In this document: positions 18,300-25,752 of the stretch, piece by piece
Numbering within the stretch: the stretch's first letter is position 1
Layout: each line of letters starts with the position of its first letter
Assembly: GCA_016190055.1 (NCBI GenBank)
Contig: JACPRH010000006.1
Coordinates: 1 to 64,000, forward strand
Direction of reading: 5' to 3'
Source: Nitrososphaerota archaeon
GTDB taxonomy: Archaea > Thermoproteota > Nitrososphaeria > Nitrososphaerales > JACPRH01
Length of the DNA stretch: 64,000 bases
Position numbers and translations under genes: made by a program
Notes under the pieces: generated by a model
Database searches by the model: none
Seen by the model: the letters and a program-made list of their open reading frames with translations, nothing else
What the model was told of the DNA's origin: nothing

Positions 18300-19262
18300 A
18301 TGAGTCTGATAAAACTCCGTCTCTCGATATTAGGTACGCTTGCGTTTATTATTGGGCTATCAACGCTAGCATTTACAGTAGTTCTCACTCTCGTCGGAGG
18401 TCTCAACATCTTCGCCATCCTAGCATTCGTCATTCTCTTTAACTTGGCTCAATGGATCTTTGGCCCAGCCATCATCGACCGATTATACCGTGTGAAGGAG
18501 GTTTCCAGCAGTGAGCAGCCGCAGCTCCACAGGATAGTGGAGTCTATTTGCCAGAGAGCCGGGCTGCGAAAACCTAAGGTGATGCTCGCGGATATTCCTC
18601 TTGCGAACGCTTTCGCCTACGGCTCGCCTCGATACGGAAACAGAGTAGCCGTCACCACCGGTCTCCTGCACAATTTAGAGCCTGATGAGGTGGAGGCTGT
18701 ACTAGGGCATGAGCTTGGGCATCTGAAGCATCGTGATGTTCAAGTTATGATGTTCGCATCTGTTCTACCGGCTATCTTCTACTATATTGGCTCCAGTTTC
18801 ATGTACTCAAGCTTGTGGGGTGGCAACAGGCGTGACAATGGTGGAGCTGTTCTCATCGGAATAGCTGCAATGGTGCTCTACTGGATTCTGAGCCTAATGG
18901 TTCTCGGATTAAGCCGGCTTCGAGAGTACTACGCTGATCAACATGTAGTTGAGACTGTTGACGATGGAGCCCGTAAGCTTTCAGGCGCCTTGGCGAGGAT
19001 CGCCAGCTTAGACGCTCGAACAACGCGTACTGCTGGAGGCAGCAGCGGAATAAGCTCATTCAAGACCCTCTTCATCGCCGATCCAGACACAGCGAAAAGT
19101 GATGTTGAAACGATTTCAGGCTACAGTAAACGTCTCAGCAATCAGGAGCTGGTTAACCAGATGCTTTCTAGAAGGGTAACTGGCTTCGACAGGTTCATGG
19201 AGATCTTCTCAACACATCCTAACATGGTTAAGCGTCTACGTGCTCTTCAGCGCGCTCAGTAG
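18300..19262 (+). CDS. htpX: HtpX-type M48 membrane metalloprotease
   Basis: A 320-residue zinc protease of the membrane-protein quality-control family. Two N-terminal helices (8-30, 34-55) precede the catalytic domain with HELGH (His137, Glu138, His141), and the third zinc ligand Glu lies in LREYYADQHV. Two more hydrophobic helices interrupt the domain, as in HtpX. The C-terminal FSTHPNMVKRLRAL is also conserved. The gene ends 22 bases before the CDF transporter, so both probably share one transcript; zinc supply for the protease is a possible link but unproven. Confidence 0.92.
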   Translation: MSLIKLRLSILGTLAFIIGLSTLAFTVVLTLVGGLNIFAILAFVILFNLAQWIFGPAIIDRLYRVKEVSSSEQPQLHRIVESICQRAGLRKPKVMLADIPLANAFAYGSPRYGNRVAVTTGLLHNLEPDEVEAVLGHELGHLKHRDVQVMMFASVLPAIFYYIGSSFMYSSLWGGNRRDNGGAVLIGIAAMVLYWILSLMVLGLSRLREYYADQHVVETVDDGARKLSGALARIASLDARTTRTAGGSSGISSFKTLFIADPDTAKSDVETISGYSKRLSNQELVNQMLSRRVTGFDRFMEIFSTHPNMVKRLRALQRAQ

Positions 19263-19284
19263 ACTCTCTAGATAGGTTGCCGGC

Positions 19285-20679
19285 ATGCCTAATCGTAGTG
19301 AGGAGCACCGGGTCAAGTCCAGAGCTGCTAAATTTTCGATAGCGGTTTCGATCGGCCTCACCATCCTGAAGCTAGTGGTCGGTCTTCTCACCGGCAGCCT
19401 CGCAATTCTTTCACTTGCGGTCGACTCGTTCTTCGATATTGCTGGTTCAGCCACTACCCTGTTCTCGACGCGTATGTCCAGTAGACCCCCAGATCGCGAG
19501 CATCCCTACGGTCACGGCAAGATGGAGAACTTCGGTGGGCTTCTCGTAACCGTCATGCTTCTGATAACAGTCAGCTATCTTTTCTACGAGTCCTTCCTTA
19601 GAATCTTGAATCCTGTTCCAGTCGCTTCTGAAACTATTGGCATCATAGGAATGGGTATCGGAATCGTAGTCGAGTTCTTCTTCTCTTCGTTCTTGATACG
19701 GGTTGGACGGCGTTACAATAGTCAGGTATTGGAGGCTAATTCTCTTCAGTTCAGGATGGACATCTGGACGCAGAGCTTCGTTATCGTTGGGCTAGTCTTC
19801 ACCAGTCTCGGTTACCCGATCGTAGATCCTATCACTGCGATTCTCATATCGGTGTACATCGCCTATCTGGGAGTCAACATAGGGCGAAAGGCCGCTGATG
19901 CGCTGCTCGACCGGGCGCCGTCTGTTTTGGTTAAGCAGGTTGAGGAGGCTGTGGAGGGCTGTGTAGACGTTGTGAAGTACGATAATCTCCGGATTAGAAC
20001 CGCAGGCTCACAGACCTTTGTAGATCTCAGGGTCTACGTTCCTCGGATCTTTACGCTGGACAAGGCGCATAACATAGCCTCAAAGGTTGAGCGGCGGATC
20101 AGGAAGGCTGTTCCCGGCGCTGATGTCCTAGTCCATGTGGAAGCTGAGGCTGGGACGGAAGGTGAAAAGACAGCTGATCGGGTTCGCTTAATCGCCACGA
20201 ATATCCCCGGCGTCAGAGGTATCCACGATATCTGGATGAGAGATGTGGAAGGCGTAACCGAGCTGGATATTCATCTTCAAGTCGATTCAGACCTCTCGCT
20301 TACCGAGGGGCATCGAGTCGCCTCTAATCTTGAGGAGCGGCTAAGAAAGGAGTTTGGGCCGGAGTCAAGAATCATCACACATATTGACGTTGAAGTAGAT
20401 CGGGTTGTTCATCAAGAGCCTCTGGAGAGCGCGCCTGAAATCACTCAAGCCGTACGGAAGATTATCTCAGGTGTTGAAGAGGTCGAGCGGTGCGACAGCA
20501 TCTCAGCCAACAGTCTTGATGACTGGATCCATGTATCGGTCACCTGCGTTCTCAAGAAAGATATGACGGTGAAGGAGGCGCACGCAGTCGCTGAGAAAAT
20601 AGAGACTTTGGTAATTAGCAACATCGCCGGAGTCAGCAAGGTCTTCGTCCACACAGAACCACCAGCCGAGCAGAAATAA
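19285..20679 (+). CDS. cation diffusion facilitator with three tandem C-terminal domains
   Basis: A 464-residue CDF transporter exporting divalent metals (Zn, Fe, Mn or similar) by proton exchange. The six-helix core holds the two metal motifs (AVDSFFD in helix 2, RMDIWTQS in helix 5) and the conserved REHPYGHGKMEN loop. Family members normally end with one ferredoxin-like domain of about 80 residues. Here three successive copies are visible at about 211-293, 294-373 and 374-464, each with a GV(R/K)-x-hydrophobic start and a closing H-(I/V)-x-V/E strand (VLVHVEAE, IITHIDVE, VFVHTEPP). Extra copies suggest added metal sensing or oligomerisation. Confidence 0.88.
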   Translation: MPNRSEEHRVKSRAAKFSIAVSIGLTILKLVVGLLTGSLAILSLAVDSFFDIAGSATTLFSTRMSSRPPDREHPYGHGKMENFGGLLVTVMLLITVSYLFYESFLRILNPVPVASETIGIIGMGIGIVVEFFFSSFLIRVGRRYNSQVLEANSLQFRMDIWTQSFVIVGLVFTSLGYPIVDPITAILISVYIAYLGVNIGRKAADALLDRAPSVLVKQVEEAVEGCVDVVKYDNLRIRTAGSQTFVDLRVYVPRIFTLDKAHNIASKVERRIRKAVPGADVLVHVEAEAGTEGEKTADRVRLIATNIPGVRGIHDIWMRDVEGVTELDIHLQVDSDLSLTEGHRVASNLEERLRKEFGPESRIITHIDVEVDRVVHQEPLESAPEITQAVRKIISGVEEVERCDSISANSLDDWIHVSVTCVLKKDMTVKEAHAVAEKIETLVISNIAGVSKVFVHTEPPAEQK

Positions 20680-20831
20680 TAACCGGTGTTACCAGTCAAC
20701 AACGTGTAAGTGAGCACGTTTAATCTATCTGCGCAAGTCTATTTTATTTCCTACATAATCTAATGGAACTTCACCACCGAACTTAAACCGCCAGTAAGCA
20801 AAACAAAACTGGAATGTGGTGTAGTTAGTGT

Positions 20832-21161
20832 ATGAAAGAGAATGCAAAGAAGATACATGCAATATCTCGGAGTATCGAGGATCACGCCAAGTTTCTCTCG
20901 GAAACAAAAATTGACGTTGGCTCCGTAAAAAAACCGCTGCAGGACACCATGAAAAGCCGTTCTCCGGGGGATGGTCTGCTCCGAGCCGGGTTTGCCCTTA
21001 CGGTCTTAAGTCCCGATCCATTTACAGATGCCGTCGGCATACCTATGATGGCTACAGGCTATGCGCTGAAGAAAACTAGAAGCTGCATAGGCATTAAGGA
21101 CATAACCATCGAGCTCAACGAAAACCTGAAGACTCTGAAGAACCTCAAACTAGACCTCTAG
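20832..21161 (+). CDS. small hypothetical protein
   Basis: A 109-residue protein, no family recognised. It is mainly helical, with a charged N-terminal half, a glycine/proline-rich middle (SPGDGLLRAGFALTVLSPDPFTD) that could form a re-entrant or short membrane-associated segment, and a leucine-rich basic end. The codon usage resembles that of its neighbours and no opposite-strand gene explains it. It starts at ATG 20832 shortly after the CDF gene (about 150 bases), in the same direction. Confidence 0.55.
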   Translation: MKENAKKIHAISRSIEDHAKFLSETKIDVGSVKKPLQDTMKSRSPGDGLLRAGFALTVLSPDPFTDAVGIPMMATGYALKKTRSCIGIKDITIELNENLKTLKNLKLDL

Positions 21162-21283
21162 CTACAGCAACCACCTTTAGATGTTCTGAACCATTCCTCT
21201 CCCTGCAGCGAACGTTTTGCTGAAGTTGTCCCGAGGGTTACGCTTAAATACAGTCCCGCGTTCCTATGCGTTCGGCATATCTC

Positions 21284-21454
21284 ATGTCTACTTATAGTAA
21301 AGGTCAAACATGGGGAGCCTTGAAAAAGGCTTGGAAGGCGTATAAGATAGCAAAGGTTCAAAACGATAAGAGTCAAATGAAGCAGTACGCCCAAAGAATT
21401 CAGACTCTTCAAAAGGAGCTGGGACTGAAGCCGGCTCAGTTCGACGTCCTGTAG
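21284..21454 (+). CDS. small basic helical protein, hypothetical
   Basis: A 56-residue protein (62 if ATG 21266 is used). The sequence is lysine- and glutamine-rich and helical (WGALKKAWKAYKIAKVQNDK, then QRIQTLQKELGLKP). I prefer the ATG at 21284 because a TATA-like cttaaatac at about 21243-21251 would place transcription start near 21270-21275. Short charged proteins of this kind are often nucleic-acid or ribosome binders, but no family is recognised here. Confidence 0.55.
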   Translation: MSTYSKGQTWGALKKAWKAYKIAKVQNDKSQMKQYAQRIQTLQKELGLKPAQFDVL

Positions 21455-21558
21455 GCCGTTTAACCGTTTTCTGTTTAATTCAGCTTTAACGGTCTTCCTG
21501 ACTTTTTATGGCACTTATTATTTAACTAGCGATTACTATATTAATATCAGCAGAAGGT

Positions 21559-23319
21559 TTGCCGCAGGTAGATATCGTGAACCGGCACCTAGTCAAATTT
21601 GTAGAGGACACAGCTAAGTTAACTCAGCCTGACACCATCTACTGGTGCAACGGCTTGGAGGCTGAGTATCGTTCCCTTATCGAGCAGATGCTGGATGACG
21701 GCACCCTCACTGAGCTGAATCAAGCGAAGTTCCCTAACTGCTACCTTCACCGAAGCGATCCGAATGATGTCGCTAGGACCGAGCACCTCACCTTTGTCTG
21801 CACTAGCAGTAAAGATAACGCTGGTTGCACGAATAACTGGGCCGATCCTGATGAGACCAAGAATAAGATGAACAGCCTGTTCAACAGCTGCATGGAGGGG
21901 CGAACAATGTACGTTGTTCCTTACATCATGGGGCCGGAGAGTTCGCCGCACTCTCAGGTTGGTGTTCAGATAACTGATAGCCCATATGTAGTAGTTAATC
22001 TGCAGATTATGACTCGGATGGGCAGAATAGCTCTTAACCGGCTAGGCAACTCTGATCGTTTTATCAGAGGCGTTCACTCAATAGGCGAGCTTGATCCCGG
22101 GCGGCGGTTCATCTGCCATTTTCCCGAGGAAAACCTCATTATGAGCTACGGCTCAGGTTACGGTGGAAACGCTCTCCTCAGCAAGAAATGTCATTCGCTA
22201 CGGCTAGCGAGCGTGATGGCTAGAGACGAGGGGTGGCTGGCTGAGCACATGTTGATTCTCGGTTTAGAGAGCCCTGATAGCGATGTGACCTATATGAGCG
22301 GTGCGTTTCCAAGCGCAAGCGGCAAGACTAACCTCGCTATGCTGAAGCCTCCGAAGAGCCAGAATGGCTGGACAGTTTGGACAATGGGTGACGACATAGC
22401 TTGGATTTACCCCGGCCAAGATGGGCGCTTCTGGACGATTAACCCTGAAGCAGGCTTCTTCGCGGTCGCGCCCGGAACCACTTGGAAAACAAATCCTAAT
22501 GCCTTGGAGACAATGATGAAAAACACCGTCTTCACTAATGTTGCAGTCACCGGTGACGGATCTCCATGGTGGGATGGTCTCACCGATGAGATTCCGCCTG
22601 GAGTAATCGACTGGCAGGGAAACCCTTGGAGCCCCGGGACAGCTAAGGCAGCTCATCCCAACGCTCGCTTCACCACCTCGATACGACAGATCCCTTCGCT
22701 CTCTCCTCATCTGGATGATCCTAAGGGGGTGCCGCTCTCAGCGATACTGTTCGGTGGGCGAAGAGCCAGCTTAACCCCGCTTGTCTTCGAAGCCTTCGAC
22801 TGGGTTCACGGAGTCTTCATTGGTGCGACTATGGCCGCTGAGACAACTGCCGCGGCGGTTGGGACTGTTGGCGTAGTCCGCAGGGATCCGATGGCTATGC
22901 GTCCCTTCTGCGGCTACAATATTGCTGACTACTTCAAGCACTGGGTTAAAATGGGCTCCAAAGTTTCTAAGCCTCCGCGTATCTTCCATGTAAACTGGTT
23001 CCGAACAAACAGTAAAGGCGAATATCTGTGGCCAGGCTTCGGCGAAAATGTTCGCGTACTGAAATGGATCAGCGAAAGAGTCAACGGAAAAGGTGATGCG
23101 GTTAAAACTCCGATTGGGTACGTGCCTAAGCAGGACGCATTGGATCTCAAAGGACTAAAAATCTCTCCGGAAGCGTTGGAGGATCTGCTTCGAGTTGACA
23201 GTAAGGGTTGGCTGAAGGAACTGGAAGACATCAGGGTCTTCCTGAACTCTCTAGGTGAAAGAGTACCTGAGGAGATGTGGCGTGAGTTCTCCAAGCTCGA
23301 GTCGAGACTAAACAGCTAA
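21559..23319 (+). CDS. pckG: phosphoenolpyruvate carboxykinase (GTP)
   Basis: A 586-residue GTP-dependent PEP carboxykinase that converts oxaloacetate to PEP for gluconeogenesis. The P-loop FPSASGKTNLAML lies near 248-260 with the downstream GDDIAWI metal block. The active-site cysteine typical of the GTP family is within this P-loop region in most relatives; here serine/alanine (PSASGKT) stands in the position often occupied by Ala-Cys, which is unusual enough to check. Also visible are substrate-site YGSGYGGNALLSKKCH and the later FGGRRASLTPLV and NWFR motifs. Start is TTG 21559. Confidence 0.93.
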   Translation: MPQVDIVNRHLVKFVEDTAKLTQPDTIYWCNGLEAEYRSLIEQMLDDGTLTELNQAKFPNCYLHRSDPNDVARTEHLTFVCTSSKDNAGCTNNWADPDETKNKMNSLFNSCMEGRTMYVVPYIMGPESSPHSQVGVQITDSPYVVVNLQIMTRMGRIALNRLGNSDRFIRGVHSIGELDPGRRFICHFPEENLIMSYGSGYGGNALLSKKCHSLRLASVMARDEGWLAEHMLILGLESPDSDVTYMSGAFPSASGKTNLAMLKPPKSQNGWTVWTMGDDIAWIYPGQDGRFWTINPEAGFFAVAPGTTWKTNPNALETMMKNTVFTNVAVTGDGSPWWDGLTDEIPPGVIDWQGNPWSPGTAKAAHPNARFTTSIRQIPSLSPHLDDPKGVPLSAILFGGRRASLTPLVFEAFDWVHGVFIGATMAAETTAAAVGTVGVVRRDPMAMRPFCGYNIADYFKHWVKMGSKVSKPPRIFHVNWFRTNSKGEYLWPGFGENVRVLKWISERVNGKGDAVKTPIGYVPKQDALDLKGLKISPEALEDLLRVDSKGWLKELEDIRVFLNSLGERVPEEMWREFSKLESRLNS

Positions 23320-23511
23320 CAGAATAAAGAAGCAACAACCCGATGAGTCGTCTAGAATCGGCGCAACTAATTAGTTAAACGACAATAATAATGATAAGGA
23401 AAGAATTCACTCGGGATGAAGGTGAAAGCGGAGTGTATCTCCGCCTAGATGAGCGTCTCCCGAGTGTATGCGGAAAACTGTCTGCAGCTCTATGACGTAT
23501 ACTTCTTGTCT

Positions 23512-23652
23512 CTAAAGCTCGATTCTCTGCAGCTGGTGACCCTTGTGGTTGTTAATGTGGGATACGGCGCTTCCGATTTGGAGAGTCTCGTAGCCACATG
23601 AACAGGCGTATTTCCAGCCGCTTCCGACCTTTGCCTCTGGTTTCTTACTCAT
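23512..23652 (-). CDS. 46-residue zinc-finger miniprotein
   Basis: A minus-strand frame in an otherwise empty 490-base gap encodes 46 residues: a basic start (MSKKPEAKVGSGWKY), then CSCGYETL (Cys17 and Cys19) and HINNHKGH (His32, His36 and His39), a plausible C2H2-like zinc site. A very good promoter supports it: TATA box ttataaat at 23688-23695 preceded by an A-rich stretch, and an aaggtg ribosome site six to eight bases before the ATG. Such miniproteins are common in archaea and often bind DNA or RNA; the target is unknown. Confidence 0.6.
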   Translation of the reverse strand: MSKKPEAKVGSGWKYACSCGYETLQIGSAVSHINNHKGHQLQRIEL

Positions 23653-23687
23653 TGAAATGCACCTTCGCTGAGCGACTTTTGGAGACC

Positions 23688-23695
23688 TTATAAAT
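23688..23695 (-). promoter_or_regulatory. TATA box for the zinc-finger miniprotein
   Basis: On the minus strand the sequence reads atttataa, with an A-rich element upstream in the BRE position. It lies about 38 bases before the ATG at 23652, giving a leader of roughly a dozen bases. Confidence 0.5.
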
Positions 23696-23809
23696 TTTTT
23701 CGTATTTGGACCGATGAATAATATGTAAAAACGTTCTATGCCGTCTGTGCAGATGCCTCCGTGGACCGTACGCTTTAATGCTTAGGTGAGCTGAGGGGAG
23801 TCGGATCAT

Positions 23810-24832
23810 TTGAAAGCTGTACTGTTAAAAGAATCTAATAAGGTAGTGGTTGAAGAACTATCCATACCGCAGCTAGATAAAGGCGATATTCTTGTTGAGA
23901 TGAAGGCATGCGGCCTCTGCGGCACCGATATCGAGAAAATGCATGGGCAGTACACTGCGGCTCGCCCCGTTTTAGGGCACGAGGCCACCGGTATTATTAC
24001 AGAGGTAGGGGAGGATGTGGACGGCTTCAAGGTTGGGGATCGTGTTTTTCCCCATCATCACACGCCCTGCTACAGCTGCCACTTCTGCAAGCATGGCAGT
24101 GAAACTATGTGCAGCAGCTTCCGGACGAGCAACCTTGACCCCTGCGGCTTCGCTGAATACTTCCGTGTTCCAGCCTTCAACATTCACCAAGGCGGCGTCC
24201 TGAAACTACCTGGGTCAGTCGGGTTTGAGGCTGCGAGCCTGATTGAACCTGTTAGCTGCTGCATCAGAGGTCTCAACCGCTGCGGGGTTTCGAGTGGAGA
24301 CTCGGTTCTCGTAGTCGGGGCTGGCCCGATGGGGCTGATGCATCTTCAACTGCTAAAGCAGCTGGGTGCCCAAGTTCTGATCAGCGAGGTTAACCCTGTG
24401 CGGCTCGCCTACGCTGAGAAGCTGGGTGCTCACCAGGTCTACGATGCGGCTAAAGTAGATGTCCCTTCAACTGTCAGGAAGGATACTGATGGACGGGGTG
24501 TTGATGTGGCGTTGGTCGCGGCTGGAAGCCCTAAGACGATAGTCCAGGCTCTCAAATCGGTGCGGAAAGGTGGGACTGTCTGCCTGTTCGGGGTTCCGAT
24601 AGTCGGCTCTGTTCTAGACTATGATTTCAGCAACATCTTCAACTCAGAGATCTCGATAGTATCAAGCTACGGCTCAACTGAGCGAGAAACCAAGGAGGCT
24701 CTGCGAATGATCGAGGAGCATCGGATCGATACTGCTTCACTGATAACCCGCCGATTCAGGTTAGAGGAGTTCGAAAAGGCGGTCGAGACGGCGATGAAAG
24801 GCGACTCCCTGAAAATCGTAATTACTCCATAA
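23810..24832 (+). CDS. zinc-dependent medium-chain alcohol/polyol dehydrogenase
   Basis: A 340-residue MDR-family dehydrogenase. Catalytic zinc ligands are Cys in ACGLCGTDIEK (about 37), GHEATG (His about 59) and the later acidic ligand. The structural zinc lobe CYSCHFCKHGSETMC has all four cysteines. The Rossmann motif VVGAGPMGLMHLQL near 165-178 binds NAD(P). This is the threonine/sorbitol/glucose dehydrogenase branch; the substrate is not set by context. Start is TTG 23810 and the gene is monocistronic. Confidence 0.87.
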   Translation: MKAVLLKESNKVVVEELSIPQLDKGDILVEMKACGLCGTDIEKMHGQYTAARPVLGHEATGIITEVGEDVDGFKVGDRVFPHHHTPCYSCHFCKHGSETMCSSFRTSNLDPCGFAEYFRVPAFNIHQGGVLKLPGSVGFEAASLIEPVSCCIRGLNRCGVSSGDSVLVVGAGPMGLMHLQLLKQLGAQVLISEVNPVRLAYAEKLGAHQVYDAAKVDVPSTVRKDTDGRGVDVALVAAGSPKTIVQALKSVRKGGTVCLFGVPIVGSVLDYDFSNIFNSEISIVSSYGSTERETKEALRMIEEHRIDTASLITRRFRLEEFEKAVETAMKGDSLKIVITP

Positions 24833-24976
24833 CAGTTAATGTTGCGATCTTGCCGCAAGTATCTCAGAAAAACACTATGTCACCATATGAATTGTAATAT
24901 TTGGATAAATCACTTTCTTTTTAGAAATTAAATAGTAGTCTGCGTGAGCTGTTGTCAAATTCAGCGTGCAGCTATT

Positions 24977-24991
24977 GATGCCTCAGGCATC
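24977..24991. promoter_or_regulatory. 15-bp palindrome, possible operator
   Basis: GATGCCTCAGGCATC is a perfect 7+1+7 palindrome in the roughly 300-base gap before the pilin-like cluster. The same palindrome with a different centre base occurs at 55236-55250. Apart from AT-rich promoter-like tracts around 24900-24930, nothing else is seen in this gap. Confidence 0.3.
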
Positions 24992-25143
24992 GTTACTTCA
25001 ATGTTCTACTCAGTCCAGAAGTGCATTTGCAATCTCTAAGCAGTGATAGCACTAGGAATGAGAAGCTGCTTTCCATCTAAGGTAATTTAAGAGTGTTTAG
25101 CCGGCTTTTAAACAGTAGTTAAGGTGTTTATTCGGTGATTACG

Positions 25144-25698
25144 ATGCAAAGAACCCGAAATAATCTGGGTGACTTGGAGGGAACAAAGGTGAAGGCCAAG
25201 ACTAGACCTGTAATGGGGTTTACTGGTCCAGTTGCTATTCTTCTAGTTGTACTCGCAGCTGCAGCTATCTACACAGCTGGAGCTCCAAGTATTACTACGA
25301 ATGATTACTCACAATACGATGCTGAGATCATTACGTCAGGAGGTAACCTCACCTTGACACCGAAAGGTGTTGATGCACTCTCCAGGACTCAGGCGGCGGA
25401 CGGCGATACTCAGGGAACTGGTATAACAATGTCCTCTTCAGGTAGCCCTACAGGTAACACTGCCTTAACCAAAGGGAATTGGGGGTATAAAGTAGAGGTT
25501 CAGGCGATCACAGGCAACACACCCGCAACCTCAGATTTCATGGTGGAGCTGAAGGTTAATGGAACAGTTGTAGATACGTTGTACGTGAAGTCGGACGCTG
25601 CTCCTGCTACTGGTGAAAAAGTTACCTTAACTTACGATCTTGGAACAAGTACGCTAGGCAATGTACAGTCATTCGTGATACAAGCCACGAAACTGTAG
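25144..25698 (+). CDS. small pilin-like secreted protein (TasA/AbpA-like candidate)
   Basis: A 184-187 residue secreted protein (GTG 25135 or ATG 25144). A basic N-terminus and a hydrophobic segment (about 27-48) end before an alanine/glycine-rich cleavage zone (YTAGAPSITTNDYS). The mature part is beta-rich and low in cysteine. Its start (NDYSQ) and end (GYKVEVQ, LKVNGTVVDTLYVKSDAAPA) match the protein at 28790-29920. With a SipW-like signal peptidase two genes on, the arrangement recalls TasA fibres of Bacillus and the TasA-related archaeal bundling pili, whose subunits join by donor-strand exchange. The family assignment is inferred from layout, not from a database match. Confidence 0.6.
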   Translation: MQRTRNNLGDLEGTKVKAKTRPVMGFTGPVAILLVVLAAAAIYTAGAPSITTNDYSQYDAEIITSGGNLTLTPKGVDALSRTQAADGDTQGTGITMSSSGSPTGNTALTKGNWGYKVEVQAITGNTPATSDFMVELKVNGTVVDTLYVKSDAAPATGEKVTLTYDLGTSTLGNVQSFVIQATKL

Positions 25699-25752
25699 GC
25701 TAGGCTGAGTACGACGGATAGAGCAACCGCTCGAAGCAAAGAGAGGGTCCCC

